Below are positions 28,451-36,924 of a stretch of 64,000 nt of DNA, piece after piece. This stretch comes from Kineosporia mesophila (GTDB lineage Bacteria > Actinomycetota > Actinomycetes > Actinomycetales > Kineosporiaceae): NCBI RefSeq assembly GCF_021129235.1, contig NZ_JAJOMA010000018.1, positions 1-64,000 of the forward strand, read 5' to 3'. The translations under genes were made by a program, and so were the position numbers. How positions within the stretch are numbered: the first letter of the stretch is position 1; the number at the start of each line of letters is the position of its first letter. Under the pieces are notes generated by a model that searched no databases, was not told where the DNA came from, and saw only the letters and a program-made list of their open reading frames with translations.

Positions 28451-29743
28451 TCACAACCGCAGCAGGAACCGGGCCACGGCCGCCTCCCAGGCGGTCTGGT
28501 CGACGTTCCACTCCTTGCAGTGCCGCGCCCCGTCGATCGACAGGTAGGTGGCCAGGTCGGGACGGGCCTGGGCGAACTTCTGCGAGGGACCCGCGGGCAC
28601 GTACTCGTCGTCCTTGCTGTGGATCAGCAGGATCGGGTGCCGCACCTCGGCCGCCCGCGTGACCCAGTCCAGCCGGTCCAGGTCGACGGGTGCCTCGGTG
28701 CCCGCCAGACGCCACACCGAGCGGTGCGACAGCACGCTCTGCCCGAGCCGGCCCACCACCGGCGGGAGCTTGTTCATCCGGGCCTGGTGGGCGAGCGTGT
28801 CGCGCCAGTCCATCACCGGCGCGTCCAGCACGATCCCCTTGATCCGGTCGGCGGTCCACGAGCGGGCCACCGTCTGCATGACGATCGCGCCACCCATCGA
28901 CCAGCCGGCCAGCACGATCTCCTGTGCCCCGTGCTCGGCGGCGTAGACGATCGCGGCCTCCACGTCGCGCCACTCGGTGTCGCCCAGGTGGTAGCGCGCG
29001 GTCTGCAGCGGCGCGGTCAGCGGCAGCCCGGCGGTCGAGCGGTAGCCCGCGACCAGCGAGGTCACGCCCAGCCGGTGCAGCACCGGCAGCGCCCGCAGGC
29101 ACTCCTCCCGGGTGGCTCCGCGGCCGTGCACGAGGATCGCCCAGGTGCTCCCGGTCGGCGGTAGCGACGCCAGGTCGGCCTTGCGCCCCTCGGTGACGGC
29201 CGCGCGGTCCACCACGGCCGTCGTACCCACCGTCGCGGACACCGAGGTGTTCAGCTGCGCCCCCGGCACCACCCAGCCGTGCAGCAGCGAGTCGCCCTCG
29301 ACGGTCACGTCGGCGAACGGCAGACCGAGCGCGGTGAACGGGTCACCGGCGTAGTAGTAGTGGTTCAGGCGGGCCCGCCCCGGACGCAGCCGTCCCGCGT
29401 CCACCCCGATCAGAGGACGCGTGACGGTGCCGGCCGTGGGATCACGGCGGGTCACCTCCCCCACGCGCACGTGGGTCTTCCCCCCGTCCTGCCAGACCCC
29501 GTACCGGCCCGGCATCGTGGTCTCGTCGTCGGCCCGGAACTTCACCGCCGTGTCCGTCACCGCGACGACCTCGACGTTGTCCGGCCGGTTGGCGTCGGGG
29601 GTGACCACCCGGCGGGCGAACACGGTGGCCGCCGTGGCCGCCGCGACCCCCGCCGCGACCGCGGACGAGGCACCCGCGACCGCCGCGGCCAGCGCGAGCC
29701 GGCGCACGCCGTCCGGCACCGGCTGCCCTCCGAGCGGGCTCAT
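28451..29743 (-). CDS. Membrane-anchored alpha/beta hydrolase (430 aa)
   Basis: A long alanine-rich hydrophobic segment near the N-terminus (RLALAAAVAGASSAVAAGVA) looks like a signal anchor. A non-conserved extracytoplasmic region follows, then an alpha/beta hydrolase domain with LVHGRGATREEC (oxyanion area), the nucleophile elbow GWSMGG, the acid in IHSKDDEYVP, and the catalytic His in GARHCKEW. The ATG at 29743 has GGAG 7 bases upstream. Substrate is unknown; dienelactone-hydrolase or peptidase-like activities are possible. It shares the palindrome-bearing intergenic region with the gene at 29936. Confidence 0.82.
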   Translation of the reverse strand: MSPLGGQPVPDGVRRLALAAAVAGASSAVAAGVAAATAATVFARRVVTPDANRPDNVEVVAVTDTAVKFRADDETTMPGRYGVWQDGGKTHVRVGEVTRRDPTAGTVTRPLIGVDAGRLRPGRARLNHYYYAGDPFTALGLPFADVTVEGDSLLHGWVVPGAQLNTSVSATVGTTAVVDRAAVTEGRKADLASLPPTGSTWAILVHGRGATREECLRALPVLHRLGVTSLVAGYRSTAGLPLTAPLQTARYHLGDTEWRDVEAAIVYAAEHGAQEIVLAGWSMGGAIVMQTVARSWTADRIKGIVLDAPVMDWRDTLAHQARMNKLPPVVGRLGQSVLSHRSVWRLAGTEAPVDLDRLDWVTRAAEVRHPILLIHSKDDEYVPAGPSQKFAQARPDLATYLSIDGARHCKEWNVDQTAWEAAVARFLLRL

Positions 29744-29840
29744 CGAGCAACTCCAGCCGTCTCCGCAACGCTCATGACACCCATACTGCCGACCTCCCGC
29801 CCACACAGCGATGCCGGGCACCCCCGCACCGTCCGGTGAC

Positions 29841-29898
29841 GGGGAGGTTTTGCATGATCACGGACAGGCTCTGGCCGGTGATCATGCGGAACCTCCCC
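29841..29898. repeat. Palindromic element C, inside-out arrangement (58 bp)
   Basis: The two family arms occur in reversed order. GGGGAGGTTTTGCATGATCA comes first, then an 11- to 13-nt spacer, then GTGATCATGCGGAACCTCCC. Elsewhere the GTGATCATGC arm is on the left. The unit still forms a hairpin of about 23 bp with a few mismatches. It is the only copy placed between divergent genes. Confidence 0.85.
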
Positions 29899-29923
29899 GT
29901 GATCAGCGATGGCGCGCGACCAT

Positions 29924-29929
29924 TAGGCT
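29924..29929 (+). promoter_or_regulatory. -10 box TAGGCT of a leaderless gene
   Basis: TAGGCT lies 6 nt before the GTG start at 29936, the spacing typical of leaderless actinobacterial transcripts (TANNNT 6-8 nt before the start). There is no Shine-Dalgarno sequence. No convincing -35 box is visible. Confidence 0.6.
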
Positions 29930-29935
29930 GGGACC

Positions 29936-30421
29936 GTGACCGAGACATCGTCGATCCTGGTTCTGACCGAAGAGGCACTGAGCGAGGAGGACGCGCTCCG
30001 CCTGACCTCGGTGCACGCGGACGAGCAGCTCGCCTACCACCTGCTGGTCCCGGCCGACGTCGAGCGCAACCTGCTCGCCGACGTGCTCGACCACCTGAGC
30101 CTGTTCCAGCTGCGCGAGGCCCTGGAGGCCGTGCGCCGCGACGACGAGCCCACCCGCACCGGGGCCGCCGCGGCGCTGGCCCAGTCGCTGACCGCGTTCG
30201 TCGCCGCCGGCACCCCCGCCACCGGCGAGGTCGTCGAGGGTGACCCGGTGGCCGTGCTGCAGAAGAAGGTCGGGGCCGGTGAGACCGTGCGCGAGGTGAT
30301 GGTCGTGACCCGCCCGCACGCGGTGGAAGACACGTTCCACACCGACTGGGCCTCCCGCGCCCGGGAGGCCCTCGGCGTACCCGTGCTCCACGTCTACGCC
30401 GGAAGCAGCTTCCTCGGCTGA
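29936..30421 (+). CDS. Conserved-looking hypothetical protein (161 aa)
   Basis: I do not recognise a specific family. The protein starts TETSSILVLTEEALSEEDALRL and alternates beta-like hydrophobic strands (YHLLVPAD, VMVVTRPH, VPVLHVY) with helices. This suggests a small Rossmann or universal-stress-like alpha/beta fold without the usual USP nucleotide motif. It begins with GTG on a leaderless-type promoter and ends before a clear terminator. It is a single-gene unit. Confidence 0.75.
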   Translation: MTETSSILVLTEEALSEEDALRLTSVHADEQLAYHLLVPADVERNLLADVLDHLSLFQLREALEAVRRDDEPTRTGAAAALAQSLTAFVAAGTPATGEVVEGDPVAVLQKKVGAGETVREVMVVTRPHAVEDTFHTDWASRAREALGVPVLHVYAGSSFLG

Positions 30422-30430
30422 TCCACTGCG

Positions 30431-30472
30431 TGAAAGGCCCGCCTCCCGGACCGGGACGGCGGGCCTTTTCAC
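30431..30472. terminator. Terminator hairpin between convergent genes
   Basis: TGAAAGGCCCGCC (30431-30443) pairs with GGCGGGCCTTTTCA, giving a stem of about 13 bp around a 14-nt loop, with A- and T-runs on both sides. It serves the gene ending at 30421 and the convergent one ending at 30485. It is the most classical intrinsic terminator in the window. Confidence 0.85.
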
Positions 30473-30484
30473 AGGACGGGCGAG

Positions 30485-31258
30485 TTACCGCTGACGCGGC
30501 GGGATCATCGTCCAGCCGAGCGCGAACAGCACGAACGCCGACAGCATCGACAGGCTGCTGAACGACGACGAGGCGTCGGTGACCCGCAGGTCGGCCAGGC
30601 CCAGCCAGACGGCCAGGACGATCACCAGGGCAGGCAGGCCCAGCGAACCGGGATCGGTGCGCAGGGCAGCCATCCCGGCCCAGGGGCGGGGGCGCACCGA
30701 GGTGTGGGCGTGCCCGGGGTCGGAGTCGTCCATCACCTCGACCACCTCGACCTCGGTCTCCCGCGGCAGCCCGCGCAGGATCAGCTGAATGCCCTGCGCC
30801 ACCATGATCAGCGCCGCGAGCAGCGCCGGGACACGCAGCATCATGCCGGCGTCGTCGGCCTGCTGGGCGGAGATGCCGAGCAGCACACCGAGCACGAGAA
30901 CCGCGACGCCGAAACCCATCCGGCCCGGCGAGGAGACGCTGGCGGTACGGGTCACGGGTGCGCCCGGCGACGGGGCGTCGGAGGCGTAACCGGCCTCGTA
31001 CCCGGGCTCCACGTAGTCCGGGTCCGCGTAGGCCGGAGCCGTGCGGGTGGGCGCGTCGTAGCCGCGCGGCGGGGCGGTGCGGGCCGTCGGGGCGGGCTGG
31101 GCCTGGGCGGTTCCGCCCGGGTCGGCCACGGCCGACGGGGCTTCCTGCTCGTGCCACGACTCCTCGATGGGCGCCCCCTTGACCGGCTGCTGGAGTGAAT
31201 CTCTGGTCGGCCGGTCGTTAGGGGGGATCGGCAGGCGGGAATTCGTGTCGCTGGTCAT
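30485..31258 (-). CDS. Hypothetical membrane protein with Pro/Ala-rich N-terminus (257 aa)
   Basis: The first half is low-complexity and rich in Pro, Ala and acidic residues. The second half has about four hydrophobic helices (GFGVAVLVLGVLLGIS, ALLAALIMVAQGIQLIL, LPALVIVLAVWLGLA, MLSAFVLFALGWTMI). No known domain is recognised. The ATG at 31258 has GGAG 9 bases upstream; an ATG 9 bp earlier has its GGAG too close. It is divergent from msrB. Confidence 0.72.
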   Translation of the reverse strand: MTSDTNSRLPIPPNDRPTRDSLQQPVKGAPIEESWHEQEAPSAVADPGGTAQAQPAPTARTAPPRGYDAPTRTAPAYADPDYVEPGYEAGYASDAPSPGAPVTRTASVSSPGRMGFGVAVLVLGVLLGISAQQADDAGMMLRVPALLAALIMVAQGIQLILRGLPRETEVEVVEVMDDSDPGHAHTSVRPRPWAGMAALRTDPGSLGLPALVIVLAVWLGLADLRVTDASSSFSSLSMLSAFVLFALGWTMIPPRQR

Positions 31259-31403
31259 GGGTGTCATCTCCCCGAAGCATGCGCACTGGGACGAGCGCTC
31301 TGTACTCGCTGTCACGGTACGTCCGAACGGGTGACCCCGAAACTTGAGAAGGCCTGCCCCTAGGCTGGGGAACTACCCGGCGGACAACCTTGTTGAGGCG
31401 GTC

Positions 31404-31832
31404 ATGGCAACCAACAGCACCCAGAAGATCTACCCGCTGCAGCTCACGAACGACCAGTGGCGCGAGAAGCTCACGGCGCAGGAGTACCAGGTGCTCCGTG
31501 AGGCCGGCACCGAGCGCGCCTTCACCGGCGAGTACTGGGACGACCACAGCGAGGGCGTCTACACCTGTCGCGCCTGCGGCGTGGAACTGTTCCGCAGCAC
31601 CGAGAAGTTCGACAGCAACTGCGGCTGGCCGTCGTTCTTCGCCCCCGCGGCCGAGGGCAAGGTGGAGTACATCGAAGACCGTTCCCTGGGCTCCGTGCGC
31701 ACCGAGGTGCGCTGCCTGAACTGTGGCTCGCACCTGGGTCACGTGTTCGAGGGTGAGGGCTTCGACACCCCGACCGACAAGCGGTACTGCATCAACTCGA
31801 TCAGCATCCGCCGCGAGCCGGCCCAGGGCTGA
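31404..31832 (+). CDS. msrB: Peptide-methionine (R)-S-oxide reductase MsrB (142 aa)
   Basis: MsrB repairs the R form of methionine sulfoxide in proteins. Two zinc-binding CxxC pairs (CRAC and CLNC in EVRCLNCGSHLGHVF) and the catalytic cysteine in RYCINSISI are present, as is CGWPSFF. The length is normal. The start at 31404 has GAGG upstream and gives MATNSTQKIYPLQL. A TAGGCT -10-like box lies about 40 bp upstream, so the transcript would carry a short leader. Confidence 0.95.
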   Translation: MATNSTQKIYPLQLTNDQWREKLTAQEYQVLREAGTERAFTGEYWDDHSEGVYTCRACGVELFRSTEKFDSNCGWPSFFAPAAEGKVEYIEDRSLGSVRTEVRCLNCGSHLGHVFEGEGFDTPTDKRYCINSISIRREPAQG

Positions 31833-31881
31833 CGGACGGCCGAATTACGCCGAAGGGGCGCCCGGGTGGCACCATCCGGGC

Positions 31882-32379
31882 GTGACCGAACCAGATACCG
31901 CAGCACCGCATCCCGCCCTGCACCGCTCCCGATGGACCGGTATCGACCCGCTTACGGCCTACGCCCTGATCAAGCTGCGGGTCGACGTGTTCGTGGTGGA
32001 GCAGGAATGCCCGTACCCCGAGCTCGACGGCCGTGACGTCGAGCCGGGCACGGAGCATCTGTGGCTGGACGACGAGACCGGGCCGACGGCGTACCTGCGG
32101 GTGCTCCGGGACCCGCAGGACACCCTGCGCATCGGCCGGGTCTGCACCCGGACCGATGCCCGGGGCCGGTCGCTGGCCGGGCGCCTGATGGCCGCGGCCC
32201 TCGACCGGGCGACGGGCCCCGTGGTGCTCGACGCCCAGGCCCACCTGGTCGGCTGGTACGCGCGGTTCGGGTTCGCCGCCGCCGGGCCGGAGTACCTCGA
32301 GGACGGCATCCCGCACATCCCGATGCACCGGCCCGCGGCAGCCGAATCGCAGCCGAAAGCCGTTACGGCAGAGCGTTGA
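31882..32379 (+). CDS. ElaA-type GNAT acetyltransferase (165 aa)
   Basis: The sequence [28 protein letters not shown] is the hallmark of the ElaA branch of GNAT N-acetyltransferases. The acetyl-CoA loop follows in [21 protein letters not shown]. Substrate is unknown. The start is GTG at 31882; an inverted repeat CGCCCGG/CCGGGCG (31859-31882) ends on the start codon. The 3' end overlaps the convergent hemQ gene by 17 bp. Confidence 0.88.
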   Translation: MTEPDTAAPHPALHRSRWTGIDPLTAYALIKLRVDVFVVEQECPYPELDGRDVEPGTEHLWLDDETGPTAYLRVLRDPQDTLRIGRVCTRTDARGRSLAGRLMAAALDRATGPVVLDAQAHLVGWYARFGFAAAGPEYLEDGIPHIPMHRPAAAESQPKAVTAER

Positions 32380-33082
32380 CCAGGTCGCCGAGGCTCATCC
32401 GCAGGCCGGTGAAGAACGGGATCTCCTCGCGCACGTGCTTGCGGGCGTCGGTGGCCCGCAGGTCACGCATGAGGTCGACGATGCGGTGCAGCTCGTCGGC
32501 CTCGAAGGCGAGCAGCCACTCGTAGTCGCCCAGGGCGAACGAGGCCACCGTGTTCGCGCGCACGTCGGCGTAGCCGCGGGCGGCCTTGCCGTGCTCGATC
32601 AGCATGTCGCGGCGCTCCTGCTCGGGCAGGATGTACCACTCGTAGCTGCGCACGAACGGGTACACGCAGATGAAGGGCCTGGGGTCCTCGCCCGACATGA
32701 ACGCGGGCACGTGGCCGCGGTTGAACTCGGCCGGGCGGTGCAGGCCGGCGTTCGACCAGACACCCTCCAGGTACGAGCCCAGCTCGGTGCGCAGCAGGCC
32801 CTTGTAGGCGGCCTGGAGCGCGGTGATGTCGTCCGAGTGCCACCACACCATGATGTCGGCGTCGGCGCGCATGCCCGAGAGGTCGTAGATGCCGCGCACC
32901 TGCACGCCCTTGGCCTCCAGGCCGGCGAAGAAGGCCTCGGCCTCCTCGATCAGGAGGGTGCGGTCCTCGGCCTCGTCCGGCAGCCGGTTCGCGGCGAAGA
33001 CCGACCACATCGTGTAGCGGATGGTGTCGTTGATCTTGTCCGCGTCGGGTGCGGTGTGCGGTGCACTTTCAGTCTGGCTCAT
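32363..33082 (-). CDS. hemQ: Coproheme decarboxylase HemQ (chlorite dismutase family, 239 aa)
   Basis: HemQ performs the final step of the coproporphyrin-dependent heme pathway, decarboxylating coproheme with peroxide. The chlorite dismutase-like fold shows the conserved [13 protein letters not shown] segment (catalytic Tyr region) and the heme-ligating His in [20 protein letters not shown]. The length matches actinobacterial HemQ. It lies 17 bp after the oxidase gene, same strand, with hemE upstream: HemE, HemY/CgoX and HemQ form a unit. The ferrochelatase gene is not in the window. Confidence 0.94.
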   Translation of the reverse strand: MSQTESAPHTAPDADKINDTIRYTMWSVFAANRLPDEAEDRTLLIEEAEAFFAGLEAKGVQVRGIYDLSGMRADADIMVWWHSDDITALQAAYKGLLRTELGSYLEGVWSNAGLHRPAEFNRGHVPAFMSGEDPRPFICVYPFVRSYEWYILPEQERRDMLIEHGKAARGYADVRANTVASFALGDYEWLLAFEADELHRIVDLMRDLRATDARKHVREEIPFFTGLRMSLGDLVNALP

Positions 33083-33099
33083 TCTTCAATTCTCTCGTG

Positions 33100-34575
33100 T
33101 CAGACCCGTGGCCCGCTGGCCAGGGTGCGCAGATCGATCCGCACGGTGGTGCCCAGGTCGTGCACGGCCCGGTCGGCGGCGGCGATGCAGGCCGGGATGC
33201 CCACGCCGTCGAACACCGCGCCGCACACCGCCAGACCCCGTACGCCGGCCACAGCCTCGCGGATCCGATGCACCCGGTCCAGGTGCCCCACCTCGTACTG
33301 CGGCAGCGCGCCGCCCCAGCGCACCACCTTCGTGTCGGCCGGCCGCACCTCCCGGCGCAGCACGTCGCTCAGTTCGGCCACGGCCAGGTCGGAGAGCTCG
33401 GTGTCGTCGCGCTGCAGCACCGTCTCCTCGCGGGCACGGCCCAGCGACAGCCGCACGATCAGGTGCTCGGAGCGGTTCTCGTCACTGACCCAGCGCCACT
33501 TGTTCGAGGAGAAGGTGGCGGCCTTGATCAGCCGGTTCTCGATCGGCGGGATCAGCAGGCCGGTGCCGGTGACGCCCTCCAGCTGCTCGCGGGGCACGGC
33601 GGCGGCGACCACGGCCACGCTGGCCGTCTCCACCGCGCCCAGACCCTCCGCCGCGGCGGGCACCTCGGCCGCCAGCAGCCGGGCGGCCGCGGCCGGCGGG
33701 ACCGCCAGGATGACGCCGTCGGCGTCGAGGAAGTCCGGGGAGCCGGCCGGGCCGGTCTCCAGGCGCCAGCCCTGCCCGGTACGCGTCAGCCCGCGCACGG
33801 TGACCCCCGTGCGCACCTCGCCGCCCGCGTCCTCAATTCCGCGGGCCAGCACCAGCGGCAGCTGCCCGACGCCCCCGCGCAGTCCGGCGAACACGGGGCC
33901 ACCGGGGCCGGTCACCTCGGGCTGGGTGTAGGCGTCCAGCAGAGGACGACCCGCCCGGGCCCGCTGCCACAGTTGCGGAACCGTGGCGCGCAGGGACAAC
34001 CGGTCGGCGTTCCCGGCGTAGACGCCACCCAGCAGCGGCTCGACCAGACGGTCGACCACGGCCCGGCCCATCCGCCAGGTCACCCAGGACGCCACGTCGA
34101 TGTCCTCGGTGACCCGCAGGACCTCCCGCCGGCTCTCGTGCCCGACGCGGGCCACCTCCTCCTCGTCGAGGATCCCGGCCAGCCCGGACAGGCGGGTGCG
34201 GTCGACGGGGACACCCATCACCGTGCCGGGGGGAAGGGGGTAGAGGTTTCCGCGGGAGAGCACCGAGGCCGACGCGGCGCGCGGATGCACCACCTCGTCG
34301 TCGAGCCCGAGCTCGGCCAGCAGGCCGACGCCCTCGGGACGGCGCGCGAGCATCGACTCGGCGCCGACGTCCACGGTCACCCCGCCCACCTCGGCGACCG
34401 CGAGCTTCCCGCCGACCGTGGGCGACGACTCCAGCACCACGATCTCGGTGCGGCCCTCCGGCTGCGGCCCGGGATCCGCCGGACCCGCCTGGGTCGCCAG
34501 CCGATAGGCCGCGACCAGCCCCGAGATACCTCCACCGACCACGACTAACCGCCGCACCGCGGTTGTCTGCTCCAT
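33100..34575 (-). CDS. hemY: Coproporphyrinogen/protoporphyrinogen oxidase HemY/CgoX (491 aa)
   Basis: This FAD enzyme oxidises coproporphyrinogen III to coproporphyrin III in actinobacteria. The N-terminal dinucleotide fold VVVGGGISGLVAAYRLA and EIVVLESSPTVGGKL are clear, as is the C-terminal FAD closure GLAVCGAVFDGVGIPACIAAAD. The ATG at 34575 has AAGGGA 9 bases upstream; the frame stays open to 34662. It sits between hemE and hemQ. Old databases call this gene hemG or hemY; cgoX is the current name. Confidence 0.92.
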   Translation of the reverse strand: MEQTTAVRRLVVVGGGISGLVAAYRLATQAGPADPGPQPEGRTEIVVLESSPTVGGKLAVAEVGGVTVDVGAESMLARRPEGVGLLAELGLDDEVVHPRAASASVLSRGNLYPLPPGTVMGVPVDRTRLSGLAGILDEEEVARVGHESRREVLRVTEDIDVASWVTWRMGRAVVDRLVEPLLGGVYAGNADRLSLRATVPQLWQRARAGRPLLDAYTQPEVTGPGGPVFAGLRGGVGQLPLVLARGIEDAGGEVRTGVTVRGLTRTGQGWRLETGPAGSPDFLDADGVILAVPPAAAARLLAAEVPAAAEGLGAVETASVAVVAAAVPREQLEGVTGTGLLIPPIENRLIKAATFSSNKWRWVSDENRSEHLIVRLSLGRAREETVLQRDDTELSDLAVAELSDVLRREVRPADTKVVRWGGALPQYEVGHLDRVHRIREAVAGVRGLAVCGAVFDGVGIPACIAAADRAVHDLGTTVRIDLRTLASGPRV

Positions 34576-34705
34576 GGTGTCCAGTCCCTTCCTCATGCCT
34601 CGATCCTCCCCGGTCACCGGGTACACCGGGCCAGGGTCGAACGGCCCTTCCGGGGGGATCACTACGCCTGACGGTACGAGGTGTCCCGGAGCGCATCGAG
34701 GGCGG

Positions 34706-34724
34706 GTACTACACGAGGTAGTAC
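34706..34724. promoter_or_regulatory. Inverted repeat GTACTAC-5-GTAGTAC between hemE and hemY
   Basis: A perfect 7-bp inverted repeat with a 5-bp centre lies in the 160-bp gap between hemE and hemY, 11 bp after the hemE stop. A weak terminator, processing site or operator are all possible. No known heme-regulator motif was recognised. Confidence 0.4.
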
Positions 34725-34735
34725 ATGGGGGATTT

Positions 34736-35821
34736 CTACTCTTGCGCGGGCTTCCAGGCGTGCACGGTGTCGACGACGAACTTCACCGCGTCCGGGTCGG
34801 TACCGGGCATCACGCCGTGCCCCAGGTTGAAGATGTGCCCGGGCGCGGCGCGGCCGGCCTCCAGGATCGCGTGCACCCGCCCGCGCAGCACCTCCCGCGG
34901 GGCGAACAGCAGCGCCGGGTCGAGGTTCCCCTGCACGGCGCGGTCCGGGCCGATGCGCGTCACGGCCTCGTCGAGCGGCACCCGGAAGTCCACCCCGACC
35001 ACGTCGGCCCCGGCCTCGCCGATCGCGCCGAGCAGCTCGCCGGTCTGCACGCCGAAGTGGATACGGGGAACGCCGGGATCGAGCTCGCGCACGGCGGACA
35101 GCACGCTCGCCGACGCCGGCTGCACGAAGGCGAGGTAGTCGGCCAGCGGCAGGGCCCCCACCCAGGAGTCGAACAGCTGCACGGCGCTGACCCCGGCCGC
35201 GACCTGCACCCGCAGGAACTCGCCGGAGATCTGCGCGAGCCGGGCCAGCAGGTCGGCCCACAGCTGGGGGTCGGAGTACATCAGGGCCTTGGTCCTGGCC
35301 AGGTCGCGGCTCGGGCCGCCCTCGACCAGGTAGGAGGCCAGGGTGAACGGCGCCCCGGCGAACCCGATCAGGGGCGTGGCGCCGAGCTCGGCGGTGAGCA
35401 GCCGCACCGACTCGGCGATGTCGTCGATCATGCCCGGGTGCAGCTGCGGGATGCGCTCGAGGTCGGCGCGGGTACGGAACGGCTGCTCGATGACCGGGCC
35501 GACGCCCGGCTTGATGTCGAGCCCGACGCCGACGGCCTTCAGCGGCACCACGATGTCGGAGAAGAAGATCGCCGCGTCGACCCCGTACCGCCGCACCGGC
35601 TGGAGGGTGATCTCGGTGACCAGTTCCGGCCGCCGGCAGCTCTCGAGCATCGGGATGCCCTCGCGCACCTTCAGGTACTCCGGAAGGGAGCGCCCGGCCT
35701 GCCGCATGAACCACACCGGCGTGACCGGGGGCTGCCGGCGACGCGCCGCGGACAGCAGCGGTGCATCGTTCAGACGGGGATCACGGGCGGCGACGGAGAG
35801 GGCGGGGGACTCGGTGGGCAC
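34736..35821 (-). CDS. hemE: Uroporphyrinogen decarboxylase HemE (361 aa)
   Basis: HemE converts uroporphyrinogen III to coproporphyrinogen III by four decarboxylations. The signature [20 protein letters not shown] is near the N-terminus, with [42 protein letters not shown] and a final [16 protein letters not shown]. The length is typical. The start is GTG at 35821. It is the first gene of the minus-strand heme set and is divergent from the DUF3000 gene. Confidence 0.95.
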   Translation of the reverse strand: MPTESPALSVAARDPRLNDAPLLSAARRRQPPVTPVWFMRQAGRSLPEYLKVREGIPMLESCRRPELVTEITLQPVRRYGVDAAIFFSDIVVPLKAVGVGLDIKPGVGPVIEQPFRTRADLERIPQLHPGMIDDIAESVRLLTAELGATPLIGFAGAPFTLASYLVEGGPSRDLARTKALMYSDPQLWADLLARLAQISGEFLRVQVAAGVSAVQLFDSWVGALPLADYLAFVQPASASVLSAVRELDPGVPRIHFGVQTGELLGAIGEAGADVVGVDFRVPLDEAVTRIGPDRAVQGNLDPALLFAPREVLRGRVHAILEAGRAAPGHIFNLGHGVMPGTDPDAVKFVVDTVHAWKPAQE

Positions 35822-36001
35822 CGGCCGATTCTCTCAGGTCTTTCCCCCTGGTCCGTGCCGACGGGCGGGCACCGCAGCGCACACCCCCGGCGCCCGGCGA
35901 GGCGTTCGTCGTCACACGGTGTGCGCGAAAAGGGTGGGGCCGGCCCCGGGATTGGGCGCGTCGTCCCCGATAGTGGCGATCCGTCACCGTACGCTGCGAG
36001 C

Positions 36002-36580
36002 GTGGCTGCCATGAGGATGTCCGACGAAACCCCCGAGGATTTCCTTGACGTGGTCTCGCGGCTGCGCGCCGCCAAGCTGCGCCCGGAAGTAGTTCTGGAA
36101 GAGGTCCCCGCCCCCCAGCGGATCGCGCCCTTCGCCCTGGCGCTCTCGGCGGACGTGGTCTCCGAGGACGACGAGGACCTGGCCACCGGACGGTTCGTCC
36201 TGCTGCACGACCCGTCGTCGCCGGAACCCTGGGAGGGCCCCTACCGCGTCGTCAGCTTCATCCGCGCGGCGCTGGAGAGCGACCTGGCCACCGACCCGCT
36301 GATGGGCCAGGTCGGCTGGGCCTGGCTGCAGGAGTCGCTGTCCGCCGCCGGGGCACAGCACCGGGCCTCCGGCGGCACGATCACCCGCGTGGTGTCGGAG
36401 TCGTTCGGCGCCCTGGCCGGGCAGACCCCCACGGTCGACATCGAGCTGCGGGCCTCCTGGACCCCGGTCGACGACGCCGTGGTGCATCTCACCGCCTGGT
36501 CGGAGCTGCTCTGCACCGTGGGCGGCCTCCCACCCCTGGCCCCCGGCGTGACGACCCTCCCCCGCAAGCGCAAGGCCTAG
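36002..36580 (+). CDS. DUF3000 family protein (192 aa)
   Basis: This is a conserved actinobacterial protein of unknown function. It has an N-terminal ETPEDFLDVVSRLRAAKLRPEVVLEEVPAPQRIAP-like start (split here by length), a GRFVLLHDP segment and a C-terminal LTAWSELLCTVGGLPPL. The position between the heme genes and the RNase D homologue is conserved in actinobacteria. The GTG start at 36002 follows an AT-richer stretch; ATG at 36011 is an alternative. The end is followed by a 9-bp tandem repeat and palindrome D. Confidence 0.82.
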   Translation: MAAMRMSDETPEDFLDVVSRLRAAKLRPEVVLEEVPAPQRIAPFALALSADVVSEDDEDLATGRFVLLHDPSSPEPWEGPYRVVSFIRAALESDLATDPLMGQVGWAWLQESLSAAGAQHRASGGTITRVVSESFGALAGQTPTVDIELRASWTPVDDAVVHLTAWSELLCTVGGLPPLAPGVTTLPRKRKA

Positions 36581-36588
36581 CCAAACCC

Positions 36589-36624
36589 CGCCAACCCCGC
36601 CAGACCCGCCAGACCCGCCAGACC
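36589..36624. repeat. 9-bp tandem repeat (CGCCAGACC), four copies
   Basis: CGCCAACCC (36589) is followed by three perfect CGCCAGACC units to 36624. It begins 8 bp after the DUF3000 stop and ends 48 bp before palindrome D. Confidence 0.88.
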
Positions 36625-36672
36625 TCGGCGGCCCCGGCCCGCCCCCGCCGCGGGCGCCCCCTCACCTCCTCC

Positions 36673-36753
36673 GTGATCATGCAGAACCTCCCCGGCGTTC
36701 TAGAACTCTTGCCGCCAGAGTTCTAGAACGCTGGGGAGGTTCTGCATGATCAC
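36673..36753. repeat. Palindromic intergenic element D (81 bp)
   Basis: This is the best-paired 81-bp copy: about 37 bp of stem with one mismatch and a 7-nt loop (TGCCGCC). Arms begin GTGATCATGCAGAACCTCCC. Both arms have the A-to-G change relative to copy B (CAGAACC/GGTTCTG), a compensated difference. Two TTCTAGAA boxes lie in the stem. It lies between the DUF3000 and LuxR-type genes, both on the plus strand. Confidence 0.93.
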
Positions 36754-36924
36754 GGACAAGGGAGACCTCAACCGTGGCGAGAACTAGCCGTCCGGGCTCT
36801 GGACCGTGCCCACCGGCGGATCCCGCCGTTCTCAAGTCGACACCGGGCGGTGCCGACCCTCTTGGGGAGCAATCACTCCGGCAGCTGAGGTCCAGCCTGG
36901 CCGGGCCAACCCTGGGAGGCTGAG

